Virus record (IMG/VR): IMGVR_UViG_3300028394_000143
Location: 1-40,465 of that record
DNA length: 40,465 bases
Reading direction: 5' to 3' (one strand)
Origin: a virus
The translations under genes were made by a program, and so were the position numbers. The notes below the pieces were generated by a model. It was not told the DNA's origin and did no database searches. It worked only from the letters and a program-made list of their open reading frames with translations. Shown piece after piece: positions 6,815 through 14,150 of this stretch (position 1 is its first letter; each line of letters starts with the position of its first letter).

Positions 6815-7626
6815 ACTGTCATCTCTACCTGTCTGTAGTCTCTGACTACATCTTCAAGGTACATAGATGCTGGGTCAAATGATAATGATACATATGTGTT
6901 ACCAGTAAAGTCTGCTTTACCATAACGGTTTTTAACAGGGGCTACGCATAGGTATGCGTCTTGCCCCTGCATCATTTGTCCTACTGTCAACACCATAGCA
7001 GGTACCTGACTTACCATACCTTGCAACGCTGAGCGTGGCTGGCATGGAAAACCTTGAGCACCTTCTTTAGTATGGTGTAACACTAGTACACACGCATTGG
7101 TATCTCTTGCAAGATACTTGAGTTCTTTCATAACCTGTCGCATAGCAGCAAACTCTTCTCCGCCATCTGTTGCTATGTCCATAAGGTTATCTACTACGAT
7201 AAGCGTTGGACTTCTACCCCACATAGTTTCAAATGCAGATACTTCTGCATCTAAATCATTAAGGGTAGGGCTTGGTTCGAATGACCAGTATAAATTGGAG
7301 AACTCTCGCAAGAGTTCTTCTGCCTTTTTAGGTTGTGTTTTTAGCATGTGTTCTGCATGTGCTTGACTTATTTTTGCTTTCATAGCAAGCAAACGCATTG
7401 CCATAGTGTGTGCATTAGTATCAGCAGAGAAGTATAATGTTGGTTGTTTTAGTCTTGCTGCGATATGTAATGCAATAGATGACTTACCTGCGCCTGGTGT
7501 ACCAGCAATTATTGATACCTCAGCACGGCGAAAGATAATACCTTCACGTTGAAACGCCTGAAATGGTGGGGCTAATGGCTCCCCACCTACCTCAGGCTTG
7601 CCAATACTACGGCGTAATGTTTTCAT
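6811..7626 (-). CDS. DnaB/RecA-like P-loop ATPase (replicative helicase candidate)
   Basis: 271 residues containing one RecA-type ATPase domain: Walker A AGTPGAGKSS (41-50), Walker B TLIVVDN (141-147) and a sensor-like VLVLHHTKEG (about 185). There is no DnaB N-terminal domain, so it resembles the short RepA/DnaB-C helicases of phages. It is encoded just before the resolvase and primase and is the best candidate for the replication-fork helicase. A recombinase-type RecA role is less likely, since the usual DNA-binding loops are not evident. Confidence 0.82.
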   Translation of the reverse strand: MKTLRRSIGKPEVGGEPLAPPFQAFQREGIIFRRAEVSIIAGTPGAGKSSIALHIAARLKQPTLYFSADTNAHTMAMRLLAMKAKISQAHAEHMLKTQPKKAEELLREFSNLYWSFEPSPTLNDLDAEVSAFETMWGRSPTLIVVDNLMDIATDGGEEFAAMRQVMKELKYLARDTNACVLVLHHTKEGAQGFPCQPRSALQGMVSQVPAMVLTVGQMMQGQDAYLCVAPVKNRYGKADFTGNTYVSLSFDPASMYLEDVVRDYRQVEMTV

Positions 7627-8079
7627 TTATGCCTTTGTTTGGTCGGCTTGGAAACTATTCCACTCTGCTTGATTCTGTTTGATGTACTGAGTAGTACACT
7701 TAGTCATATCACCCTGCTTGGCAGGGCAGAAGTAACCTTTGTATGGACCGAACTTACCTGTTAGTCCATGAATGCGTGTCATTGTACCGTGAGGACAATT
7801 GCGTGAGCCTGCACCCATAGATGGTGCATCAAATGAATCTACTACCGTTCCACCAAATGCTGTAGCAATTGTTGCTACTTGTGGATTGGGTGGTACTGCT
7901 GCATTGACTGCAAGCACATTGCGGATGGCTGCTTCTAGTTCTTGTGTTGCCGCTGCAAGAGAAGCAATAGACAACGCAACACGTTGGTCTAGTTCTTCTG
8001 CTGTGTCAGCACGTAATGTAACAAGAGAACCTGCTACTGATTTGACTGTGATACTGATTGGTGATTCGGTACTTGCCAT
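7627..8079 (-). CDS. Hypothetical protein with C-terminal zinc-site motif
   Basis: 150 residues. The N-terminal half is a strand then an alanine-rich helix (about 25-62). The C-terminal half has Cys-Pro-His-Gly near residue 94, a GPYKGYFCPAK segment and a further Cys near 128, which could form a zinc site. The stop and start codons are adjacent to those of its neighbours with no spacer. Its place between a RecB-like nuclease and the helicase suggests a DNA-processing partner, perhaps an annealing or ssDNA-binding protein; not recognised. Confidence 0.7.
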   Translation of the reverse strand: MASTESPISITVKSVAGSLVTLRADTAEELDQRVALSIASLAAATQELEAAIRNVLAVNAAVPPNPQVATIATAFGGTVVDSFDAPSMGAGSRNCPHGTMTRIHGLTGKFGPYKGYFCPAKQGDMTKCTTQYIKQNQAEWNSFQADQTKA

Positions 8080-8856
8080 TTATTCTCCTTGAATAGATGT
8101 TACTAGGGATTTCTTTGTGTCTCTAAAGGCACGGACTTTCATTGCTAACTCTATACCTTTCCAACCTTGTTTGATGTCAACGAAATGCAGTTCACATTTA
8201 CCACTACCTGCTGGTAGATGGACAATGATTCCTTTATCTTGATTGACACCACCCCAACTACCACGGACTGCCGTGGCAGGGTTATACGGCAGGCCGTGCG
8301 CATACACGGCTAACTGCATAGCAATTTTATTTGGGTAGGAAATACTACCAGTCTTTAAGTCGGAGATAAACAACTCACCTTTGTATTCAACTATGCGGTC
8401 AGGTGTGCCAGCAATCTTGTATTTATCTAGCACACAAAACTGTTCAATGAATACATTCTTAAAGTGTTTAGTTGCATCAGCGTATGCTTGTATGTCTGCA
8501 ACATAATCTTCTGGTATTACGCCAAGGTCTTCACCTCTATCGTGTTTCTCTGTCAGTGTATGTATGGCTGTACCTATTGTAGCCTGCGCTGTTGCACCTG
8601 CTGCAGTCATAGCATCTTCAACTAACTTATCCATCTCTAACTTGTTGTCTCTCGCTGCACTTGCAGCCAACAGTAAATCAGGACGCAGTGTTAATCCTGC
8701 TGCAGCCATGCGTAACTTCCATGCTACTAATGCAGTGCCATCATCTAATGAACCTGCAACTGTAGTAGTTCGTGTATACGGCACAGGTTTACCACCTTTA
8801 GGTGGTACAACCATAGGTCTACCGTATTTATCTCTTGGTATTTCTACTTCTGACAT
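8080..8856 (-). CDS. RecB/Cas4-like PD-(D/E)XK exonuclease
   Basis: 258 residues with the ordered motifs of the RecB nuclease family: GTAIHTL (95-101), AGTPDRI (Asp153), ISDLKTG (Asp166, Lys168) and the downstream glutamine motif QLAVYAHG (Gln181). No iron-sulfur cysteines are visible, so it is closer to phage RecB-like exonucleases than to Cas4 proper, and no CRISPR is present. It probably resects DNA ends for recombination-dependent replication. Its ribosome binding site (AAGGGAGAG) is part of a strong potential RNA structure at 8857-8921. Confidence 0.88.
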   Translation of the reverse strand: MSEVEIPRDKYGRPMVVPPKGGKPVPYTRTTTVAGSLDDGTALVAWKLRMAAAGLTLRPDLLLAASAARDNKLEMDKLVEDAMTAAGATAQATIGTAIHTLTEKHDRGEDLGVIPEDYVADIQAYADATKHFKNVFIEQFCVLDKYKIAGTPDRIVEYKGELFISDLKTGSISYPNKIAMQLAVYAHGLPYNPATAVRGSWGGVNQDKGIIVHLPAGSGKCELHFVDIKQGWKGIELAMKVRAFRDTKKSLVTSIQGE

Positions 8857-8921
8857 AACTCTCCCTTGTTCATAGGTCAGGAGGGTGGGAACAAGGAGAG
8901 AACCGAAACCCCACCACTCCT
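8857..8921 (-). promoter_or_regulatory. Structured leader able to form an H-type pseudoknot over the RBS
   Basis: On the leftward mRNA two long stems interleave. Stem 1 pairs 8910-8921 with 8879-8889 (AGGAG+GGTGGG, 11 pairs, one bulge). Stem 2 pairs 8889-8900 with 8859-8871 (CTCTCC+TTGTTC, 12 pairs, one bulge). The 3' strand of stem 2 contains the ribosome binding site of the RecB-like gene, two bases before its ATG. The stems can coexist as a pseudoknot or act as alternatives. Either way translation would be masked until something releases it. Seen directly in sequence; regulation is inferred. Confidence 0.7.
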
Positions 8922-8930
8922 AACCCACAC

Positions 8931-8936
8931 ATCATA
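8931..8936 (-). promoter_or_regulatory. Candidate -10 box upstream of the RecB-like gene leader
   Basis: TATGAT on the minus strand would start transcription near 8924, a few bases before the first pairing base of the structured leader (8921). A matching -35 box is poor (TCAATG at 17-base spacing), so this would need an activator or an extended -10. The placement is suggestive only. Confidence 0.3.
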
Positions 8937-8948
8937 GCATGCCAGGTG

Positions 8949-9329
8949 TCATGCATTGATGTCATTGCCACAGTGAGGGCAAAGTTTTTCTCGTTTCTTA
9001 TACACTTCATGCATAACATTATCTTTGTAATCTTGATGCACATATATCTTGCATCTGTTGCGTGTCTTTACAGCACGCACTATAGCACCTGACTGATGCA
9101 GTACTGATAATACACCACTAGTCGTGCCGTGATGCCAGCCTGTATTTTCGGCTAACTCTTTCCAAGTCATACCTTGTATGCCTGCTAGTTTTAAATATGA
9201 TAATGTTGTTATCTGATAGTTTTTTTCTCTACCTGATTTAACATTATCTACAGCACGAGCCTTAGATGTATCAGTGCCTGACCATCCAGCCGTACCCTTA
9301 TATGGTCTATAAGGTACGTACTCTGCCAT
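8949..9329 (-). CDS. Winged-helix DNA-binding protein with C-terminal CxxC
   Basis: 126 residues. The middle part (about 40-95) reads as a winged helix: LSYLKLAG, then MTWKELAENTGW followed by HHGTTSGVLSVLHQSGAIVR and a basic wing with RNRCKIYV. The tail has a half zinc ribbon, CPHCGND. The DNA-binding call comes from the HTH pattern. It probably regulates phage genes or acts in replication control; no close family recognised. The ATG overlaps the preceding TAA by one base. Confidence 0.7.
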   Translation of the reverse strand: MAEYVPYRPYKGTAGWSGTDTSKARAVDNVKSGREKNYQITTLSYLKLAGIQGMTWKELAENTGWHHGTTSGVLSVLHQSGAIVRAVKTRNRCKIYVHQDYKDNVMHEVYKKREKLCPHCGNDINA

Positions 9330-9424
9330 TAGTTATCTTCTTCTATGTCTTCTAACATTTTATCTAACACTATTTGTGTTGTTTCAGAAGCATATTTTAG
9401 TTTATCTTCTAGTTCTTTACTCAT
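9329..9424 (-). CDS. 31-residue acidic helical peptide
   Basis: A micro-ORF that fits exactly between two genes: its ATG (9422-9424) overlaps the TAA of the gene before it, and its TAA (9329-9331) overlaps the ATG of the gene after it, both as TAATG. The product is a single charged helix ending in EDIEEDN. Perfect coupling on both sides argues that it is translated; function unknown. Confidence 0.6.
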   Translation of the reverse strand: MSKELEDKLKYASETTQIVLDKMLEDIEEDN

Positions 9425-9843
9425 TAGTAGTCCTCTTCTACATCATTAACTTCTGTTTGGTCAATGGTGTAATCACCATCATGGAATGATACATCTACAT
9501 TGTCTACGAACATAGACTCTGCTTCATCTGCATCTTCTGCTTCTACTTGGAAAGTACCAGTGATTGTGAATGTACCACCGTATCTTGATGTAAGTTTGTG
9601 TGAGCCAATACGTTCGAGTAACTCATTGACGTCAGACTTAGTGACTGTTTGCTCACCGTCTTCCCATTCAACTTCACTAAAGAAGTCACGGACGTTCTCT
9701 TTAATACTACGGATAGTGTTGTATTGCTGGTTGAGTAAGGTGTTAAGGTCATCTATTCCTTTTGCTTTCTCAATGTAACGGACAATTTCAGATTCAGTAT
9801 AGTTTACTGGACCATCTACTGTTGTGATTTGGATTGTGTTCAT
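9424..9843 (-). CDS. Hypothetical acidic protein
   Basis: 139 residues from the ATG at 9843, which has GAGAGGAA directly upstream; the ORF is open further upstream but that part is arginine-rich and unlike the rest. The C-terminal half alternates strands and acidic turns (ITGTFQVEAEDADEAE to DVEEDY), giving a very acidic protein. A coiled N-terminal helix precedes it. No family recognised; acidic early phage proteins are often DNA mimics or inhibitors, but nothing here proves that. Confidence 0.65.
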   Translation of the reverse strand: MNTIQITTVDGPVNYTESEIVRYIEKAKGIDDLNTLLNQQYNTIRSIKENVRDFFSEVEWEDGEQTVTKSDVNELLERIGSHKLTSRYGGTFTITGTFQVEAEDADEAESMFVDNVDVSFHDGDYTIDQTEVNDVEEDY

Positions 9844-9966
9844 GTGTTCCTCTCGTTGTTTGTGTGTGCCCCGTGTGCGCCACTGGCGGGACAACCCAGT
9901 GAAACGTCCCTTAAATGGAAAGAAGTAAACCATATAAGTTCTGCGCTTTTACCCCTCAAGGTAAAC

Positions 9967-10956
9967 TTATACTAACAGAGATAAAGCCTTTGTCTTTATC
10001 TTGTCATTGCGTCCACTCAAGGTGGCGGCGGCAAGGCGACTCGCGCCACCTGTTGCATAGTGGTCAGCATGTTCTACTACTGCATGCCATGCACCAAAGG
10101 CTGTGCCTCTGATGTTCTCTTGTGTTTCTGATTCGCTATAGATAGACCATGCTTTAGCACGGGAATCTTTAGCAATAGTCTGTTGCTTACGCTCACCTCT
10201 GGTGAGTAGGTCGTATGGCTTATCTTCTACTGTAGTAGGTAGAGGCCATACTCTCTTAAAGAAGTTAACTGCTTCTTGTCGTGTCATTGGTTTGCGTAAC
10301 AAATTGTTAGCAACCAATTGATAGTCTGCTATAGCAGTGTATGTTAGGTTAGTAATGTTGCGGATGTCCGCGATAGATAACTCTTGATTGGTTGAGTGTG
10401 TCATGCGGTATGTGTACTCATTGTACTTTCTACCTGTGTTACTAATTAAGCCGTTAACTTGATTAGCGCAGAACAAACGCTCAATAACTGGCTTGATTAC
10501 TACTGATGATGAGCCATCATGTGATGTCTTAACCAATAGGAACGCAGCATGTGGGTCATTGGCTACCTCTACACCTTGCGGTAATTCAAGTAGCATCCAG
10601 ATGTTAGAGCCTCCATTGAACTCACCTGCTGCGGTATAGCGTGCATCACCTGAGTCTACGAGTGTATCTAATGCATTAAATACTTCCATGTTCTGTACCA
10701 TTTTATACTTGTTACCTACAATACCAATGACTGTACTGTTATCCTCACGGATAATAGCCTGCTTCTTGTTTACATCTATGTAGGTGGCTGGTGTTACACC
10801 ATCAGTATCCATAGTTAAAGGCGTTGCCTCTGCTAACAATGGTGCTGTGCGTACAGTCCAGTTAAGTCCTGCTTGTGTGGCTGCACTAGCAGCAGAGGTA
10901 GCCTCTACTGCTGTACCACCACGTACCCATGCCGATTTGTTTTTAGTTGCTGTCAT
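9967..10956 (-). CDS. DUF932 / phage-plasmid-like protein
   Basis: 329 residues resembling the DUF932 (TIGR03299) family: an N-terminal alanine-rich lead, GIVGNKYKMVQNMEVFNALD (about 79-98), then FLLVKTSHDGSSSVVIKPVIERLFCANQV (about 143-171) and a C-terminal WSIYSESETQENIRGTAFGAW to HADHYATG. The family is common on phages and plasmids near replication genes, with no settled biochemical role. AAGGGGGAA lies upstream of the ATG. A 123-base gap with one six-pair hairpin separates it from the next gene. Confidence 0.85.
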   Translation of the reverse strand: MTATKNKSAWVRGGTAVEATSAASAATQAGLNWTVRTAPLLAEATPLTMDTDGVTPATYIDVNKKQAIIREDNSTVIGIVGNKYKMVQNMEVFNALDTLVDSGDARYTAAGEFNGGSNIWMLLELPQGVEVANDPHAAFLLVKTSHDGSSSVVIKPVIERLFCANQVNGLISNTGRKYNEYTYRMTHSTNQELSIADIRNITNLTYTAIADYQLVANNLLRKPMTRQEAVNFFKRVWPLPTTVEDKPYDLLTRGERKQQTIAKDSRAKAWSIYSESETQENIRGTAFGAWHAVVEHADHYATGGASRLAAATLSGRNDKIKTKALSLLV

Positions 10957-10968
10957 TGTTCCCCCTTG

Positions 10969-11385
10969 TTATAGATACTTTGCTATCTGCTTCATGGTTG
11001 AAGCATTAACTGTTGGTTCATCTGTCATACGTAGAATTGATAGAGCATTACTAATCTCTTCTACTGTTTCTTTGTATGTATGTGATGACATATTTTCCCA
11101 TGCCCGTTCAGGACATACAGGTAAATCCTTCTCATCAACTATAACATCGTAGTCAATGTTAAGAGTGCTGTTCCACGCACGATAGTTTGTTCGGAAATTA
11201 GTAGCCTTCTTAACATTAGCAACGGCAAAGTCTGTTAGTTCTTTTTGCCATGCAGCATAAGCCTTCTGGTGCTTCGCCTCATATGTTTCTTGGTTGGCAT
11301 AGTCTTTCTTGATTGCTATTAACTTGGCTTCTAAAGCGGTGACTACCTTATGTGTTGGTAGTTTGACTGTGATTCCTCTACTCAT
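10969..11385 (-). CDS. Hypothetical helical protein
   Basis: 138 residues from the ATG at 11385, with GGAGA six bases upstream. The N-terminal 60 residues form charged helices (ALEAKLIAIKKDYANQETYEAKHQKAY is split here by function only), the rest is mixed and includes a second helical C-terminus. It lies 12 bases before the DUF932 gene and overlaps the DUF4192-like gene by eight. No family recognised; likely co-expressed with DUF932. Confidence 0.65.
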   Translation of the reverse strand: MSRGITVKLPTHKVVTALEAKLIAIKKDYANQETYEAKHQKAYAAWQKELTDFAVANVKKATNFRTNYRAWNSTLNIDYDVIVDEKDLPVCPERAWENMSSHTYKETVEEISNALSILRMTDEPTVNASTMKQIAKYL

Positions 11386-11908
11386 TTGATTCTCCAAAGA
11401 TGCCTGTCTTTACGCGTGGATGTAGTTCCAAGCGCATGCTGTTGAATGCACCAACAGGCCAGTTAGTTTGGAACACTCTGCTTAATAGTGTTGCCAATGA
11501 ATAGCCTTGTGCTAACGCTGGTGCTAGTGCTTCATCTGCTTTACCATCTTGATGCTTCTCATAGTATGTAAGAGCAAGCAATGTAGTAGGTGCAGCAATA
11601 TACTTAGCAGGTGCATGCTTTGTTAAGAACTCAAAGCATAGTCTAGCCTTCTCTTCTGCTGGGTCATACATTCCTAGTGCATAGTCACGCACTTGAATAT
11701 CTTTGAGTGCTAGTATAACAGCGGCTGTTGTGATAGATAGTTCATCTTCACTTGTTTCTTTACTCAAGTCAAAGTTAGTATAAAAATCTTCTACTAACCT
11801 AGCAGCGCTTTGTTGTTCAGGTGTACCCATCTTAAACTGTCCGTGCTCATCTTGACTAGACAGTCTTTTGATTTGTTCTATTCTTGTTTTGATTATGGTT
11901 TTATTCAC
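11378..11908 (-). CDS. DUF4192-like actinobacterial protein
   Basis: 176 residues. RDYALGMYDP, APTTLLALTYYEKHQDGKAD, EALAPALAQGYSLATLLSRVF and a closing W..GAFNSMR follow the order seen in the C-terminal part of actinobacterial DUF4192 proteins, a tandem-helix family of unknown role. The phage copy is shorter than the usual host protein. Its presence supports an actinobacterial host and suggests either capture of a host gene or a shared accessory function. It overlaps both neighbours by eight bases. Confidence 0.7.
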   Translation of the reverse strand: MNKTIIKTRIEQIKRLSSQDEHGQFKMGTPEQQSAARLVEDFYTNFDLSKETSEDELSITTAAVILALKDIQVRDYALGMYDPAEEKARLCFEFLTKHAPAKYIAAPTTLLALTYYEKHQDGKADEALAPALAQGYSLATLLSRVFQTNWPVGAFNSMRLELHPRVKTGIFGESNE

Positions 11909-12065
11909 TTGCTTCTCCCTTGTTTAGTCGTGTGTCTATCCATCTATGTATGGACATGTTTGCCCCGTACATATTTACTGCATCCTGCACCCAGAAGAGT
12001 GCAGCATCATCGTTGTCCGCTTCTACTTCTATCTCTACTTGTACTATGTACTTAGTACCAGCCAT
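11901..12065 (-). CDS. 54-residue hypothetical protein
   Basis: The ATG at 12065 is preceded by TGGAGGAAA, a strong site; the longer ORF upstream lacks one. The product has a beta strand (YIVQVEIEVEAD) followed by a helix (DAALFWVQDAVNMYG), similar to small alpha/beta proteins that carry a ferredoxin-like half. No function assigned. It overlaps the transglycosylase gene by 14 bases. Confidence 0.65.
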   Translation of the reverse strand: MAGTKYIVQVEIEVEADNDDAALFWVQDAVNMYGANMSIHRWIDTRLNKGEASE

Positions 12066-12480
12066 GTTTCCTCCAGTGTGACCACGCAATTGATGGCTTG
12101 TCATATCGGTGAACGATATACTCCAGCCCCCGCGCAACTTGTTGCGGGGCTGGGGTTCCAGGCTTGGTGCCTAGTACTTGTGCTATACCATAGGCTGTTG
12201 AGTCAGGGTTGTCTGCATCATATTTCCATGCTGACTCTTTACCCCATAGTTTTATTAGTGCTTTATGTTCGCCTCGGTTCCACTCAGGGAACCACATCTT
12301 CATGTATGAAATAGCATACATCTTGGCTGCGTATGGTGTCCATATTTTGGGTAGTTTTTGTTCGTTATAACATAGGTCGTTAACATGTTGAGAGTAATGC
12401 TTAAGTGGTAAACCTATTAGCGTGGTCAGTGTTAGCAGCATAGTGCTACCAATAGCCGTCCATTTTCTTATCTCTTTCAT
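12052..12480 (-). CDS. Lytic-transglycosylase-like protein with N-terminal membrane anchor
   Basis: 142 residues. A basic start and hydrophobic segment (about 8-26) form a signal anchor. The rest matches short actinobacterial transglycosylase folds: WGKESAW with catalytic Glu82, AYGIAQVLGT (96-105), then RGLEYIVHRYDKPSIAWSHW and a terminal HGWY. It should cleave the glycan strand of peptidoglycan outside the membrane. It is encoded in the early arm, 10 kb from the lysis cassette, which is unusual and hints at a role other than final lysis, such as local wall opening. Confidence 0.8.
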   Translation of the reverse strand: MKEIRKWTAIGSTMLLTLTTLIGLPLKHYSQHVNDLCYNEQKLPKIWTPYAAKMYAISYMKMWFPEWNRGEHKALIKLWGKESAWKYDADNPDSTAYGIAQVLGTKPGTPAPQQVARGLEYIVHRYDKPSIAWSHWRKHGWY

Positions 12481-12489
12481 GACTATCTC

Positions 12490-12615
12490 CTAGTCTTCAT
12501 CTCCGTACATACGGTCAGGCTCATTGCATACACACTCATAGATAAAGCAACCACACTGGTCGCATTCATCTGATTGCCCTGTTGCTACAGGGTCATCTTG
12601 CTGTGGTTCAGTCAT
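12490..12615 (-). CDS. 41-residue cysteine-rich micro-protein
   Basis: A short ORF with AAAGG upstream of the ATG (12613-12615). CDQCGC and ECVC supply five cysteines inside 13 residues, typical of a zinc knuckle, in an otherwise acidic peptide. It overlaps the next upstream ORF by eight bases. It is probably a real small metal-binding protein; role unknown. Confidence 0.55.
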   Translation of the reverse strand: MTEPQQDDPVATGQSDECDQCGCFIYECVCNEPDRMYGDED

Positions 12616-12727
12616 CTGATACTACCTTTCTAAACATGATGCTCCACCAACCTTTGATGGTGCAGTCATTACAATAGTATTGTCCTGGTATATCACTGCA
12701 TAGCCAGTAATGTTTATGCTGACTCAT
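12608..12727 (-). CDS. 39-residue zinc-knuckle-like micro-protein
   Basis: The ATG at 12727 has AGGAA upstream and overlaps the end of the preceding gene by 14 bases. HKHYWLC then YYCNDC could form a His/Cys zinc site, followed by an aromatic and basic tail. It belongs to a string of tiny coupled ORFs in the early arm. No family recognised. Confidence 0.5.
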   Translation of the reverse strand: MSQHKHYWLCSDIPGQYYCNDCTIKGWWSIMFRKVVSDD

Positions 12728-12944
12728 CTTCTATTCCTGCATCTTGTAAGTCACCTGGTTGTGGTGCTTTTACTATCCGTTCATCTATTGGTGCTACTCT
12801 ATGAGAACCGCGTGTATCTACTCCACGATTATTACAGTAGGCTTCATATAATTCAGAGTATTCTAACGAATATTTATGTGCTAAAAAACGTTTGGCATAA
12901 TCGGATGCTGAACTTTTTATAGATGCTATTTCTTTTGGTGTCAT
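12714..12944 (-). CDS. Hypothetical small protein
   Basis: 76 residues from the ATG at 12944, which overlaps the previous TAA by one base; GGAGG lies ten bases upstream. The N-terminal half is helical and basic (KEIASIKSSASDYAKRFLAHKY), the C-terminal half polar and Pro/Asp-rich. No known domain seen. Confidence 0.6.
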   Translation of the reverse strand: MTPKEIASIKSSASDYAKRFLAHKYSLEYSELYEAYCNNRGVDTRGSHRVAPIDERIVKAPQPGDLQDAGIEDESA

Positions 12945-13120
12945 TAGAATGGTACCTCCGTATGATTCTCGCATGACTTACGCCATGCTCGTAGTCTTTG
13001 CTTGAGGAATCTGTTTTCTTGTAGTAAATGTACGTTAGCAAACGCTAGTATAAACATCATGATAATACTAGCACCTAACGCTATAGTTATAGCAACTATG
13101 TCACCGTATGATAGTGTCAT
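12944..13120 (-). CDS. Single-TM small protein with charged tail
   Basis: 58 residues from the ATG at 13120, with AAAGGAGA upstream. One hydrophobic helix (about residues 8-29) is followed by a charged, leucine-spaced tail (HLLQENRFLKQRLRAW) that could form a coiled coil. It is the first gene after a terminator and a TATAAT box, so it begins the second early transcript. It may be a membrane-attached regulator or superinfection factor; this is inference only. Confidence 0.65.
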   Translation of the reverse strand: MTLSYGDIVAITIALGASIIMMFILAFANVHLLQENRFLKQRLRAWRKSCENHTEVPF

Positions 13121-13136
13121 TATATTCTCCTTTGTA

Positions 13137-13165
13137 ATTATAGTTGATTGATGGAATTGCAATGG
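13137..13165 (-). promoter_or_regulatory. Candidate early promoter (second early transcript)
   Basis: A consensus -10 box TATAAT (13137-13142, minus strand) lies just upstream of the gene starting at 13120. The -35 is weak: CCATTG at 17 bases (13160-13165) or TTGCAA at 14 bases. It follows directly after a terminator, where a new promoter would be required. Confidence 0.5.
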
Positions 13166-13193
13166 TCCGCTGAGGTTACAGAACCCCGACCAC

Positions 13194-13235
13194 AAAAAAG
13201 GGGGAGATGAGTGCTGTCCTAGCCACCCACCTCCC
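13194..13235 (-). terminator. Intrinsic terminator after the SSB-like gene
   Basis: On the minus strand, bases 13235-13224 pair with 13213-13202 in a 12-pair stem (two G-U pairs) with a 10-base loop. CC and six U follow (13199-13194). It begins seven bases after the stop of the SSB-like gene, ending the first early transcript. Confidence 0.85.
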
Positions 13236-13241
13236 TATCTT

Positions 13242-13583
13242 TTAGTTCTTGCTTACCTCGAATACTTCGAGTTGTAGTTGTGGCGCTCGGCGTGCATTTT
13301 CAGCCACGTCCTGACGGCGGTCAAAGCGTGTTACCAACCGACCTTTGAGAGTTACTAGGTCTGATTGCTCCGCACCTGCACGTGTTACCCCTAGGATTTC
13401 TCCTACGGTTGAGTCATCAAGTGCCACGATATTGATACCACACACATACACTTGACGGTCAGCCTCACCGTTACTGAACGCTGATACTTCACGTTGGTCA
13501 AACCAACCTGTTACCATCGTTCCCTTTGAACCTGTGAATGTACGTACGTTCTTAATCTTGCCTGTAATTGTTACTTCGTTCAC
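13242..13583 (-). CDS. Single-stranded DNA-binding-like (OB-fold) protein
   Basis: 113 residues from GTG 13583, with AAGGAGA upstream. The strand pattern VTITGKIKNVRTF, VTGWFDQREVSAF and VTLKGRLVTRFDRRQD, ending in LQLEVFEV, looks like a short OB fold of the SSB type. The acidic C-terminal tip of bacterial SSB is missing. It would coat single-stranded DNA at the fork and pairs logically with the primase, helicase and nuclease of this arm. OB-fold homology is a pattern judgement rather than a motif match. Confidence 0.65.
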   Translation of the reverse strand: MNEVTITGKIKNVRTFTGSKGTMVTGWFDQREVSAFSNGEADRQVYVCGINIVALDDSTVGEILGVTRAGAEQSDLVTLKGRLVTRFDRRQDVAENARRAPQLQLEVFEVSKN

Positions 13584-13625
13584 GTTATCTCCTTGTTTAG
13601 TAGTTAGTTTCTATATTTTTTTTGA

Positions 13626-13668
13626 GGCCGATAGCCCCCTAACGCATGGCGTAGGGGGTCTATCTGCC
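13626..13668. other. Long GC-rich hairpin without a U tail
   Basis: Nested stems GGC/GCC, GATAG/CTATC, CCCCCTA/TAGGGGG and CGC/GCG pair across a three-base loop, about 18 pairs with small bulges. It lies between two leftward genes. Neither strand has a U run after the hairpin; on the plus strand the T run precedes it. It may act as an RNA processing or stability element in the 5' leader of the SSB-like gene rather than a terminator. Confidence 0.75.
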
Positions 13669-13675
13669 CTTCTTA

Positions 13676-14125
13676 CTATCTTACATTTAGTTCTAGTGGT
13701 CGGTCACAATCTTGACAATCGTTCATGTCTTTGCGTGTAAGCAGGTGACACCATGGACACTCAACCTCACGACTGCGCTGGCGCATGTCGTCAAGTTCCC
13801 ATAGTTCCTCATACACACCACCATCTTGAACTAGTACCACTGGTAGTTTGTACTCTTCACGCATGATGTACTCCTCTTCACCATCATCATTTAGTACTGT
13901 GCGTGAGACAGTTGTTGCTGATGTCCAGTCATGTCCCCCTGGTGCTTCTCTCAACCAACTCATCTGTCTTACGTACTGCATGTTGCCCTCGTCAACTAGT
14001 TGATGGGCAACTGCACTATCCCTTGCCTCTTTACCTTCCTCGCAGTTGAGACATACGTTATCAAGCATCATGCAGTCATAGCACTGTGTAGTTACTGAGA
14101 TGCCTTGGTTTGTGTATTCACTCAC
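13676..14125 (-). CDS. Zinc-ribbon protein, first gene of the early arm
   Basis: 149 residues from GTG 14125, with AAAGGAG eight bases upstream; no ATG fits. Two cysteine groups are present: CYDC with CLNC near the N-terminus (about 15-28) and CPWC with CQDC near the C-terminus (about 122-141), each able to hold a zinc. The middle is acidic and aromatic. As the first leftward gene it may be among the earliest made. No named family recognised; binding to host transcription or nucleic acid is possible. Confidence 0.7.
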   Translation of the reverse strand: MSEYTNQGISVTTQCYDCMMLDNVCLNCEEGKEARDSAVAHQLVDEGNMQYVRQMSWLREAPGGHDWTSATTVSRTVLNDDGEEEYIMREEYKLPVVLVQDGGVYEELWELDDMRQRSREVECPWCHLLTRKDMNDCQDCDRPLELNVR

Positions 14126-14150
14126 TTGTCTTACTCCTTTGTTTTGTAGG

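Noticed and set aside
8080-8856. Cas4 of a CRISPR system
   Set aside because: The nuclease lacks the cluster of cysteines of Cas4, and there is no repeat-spacer array or other cas gene.
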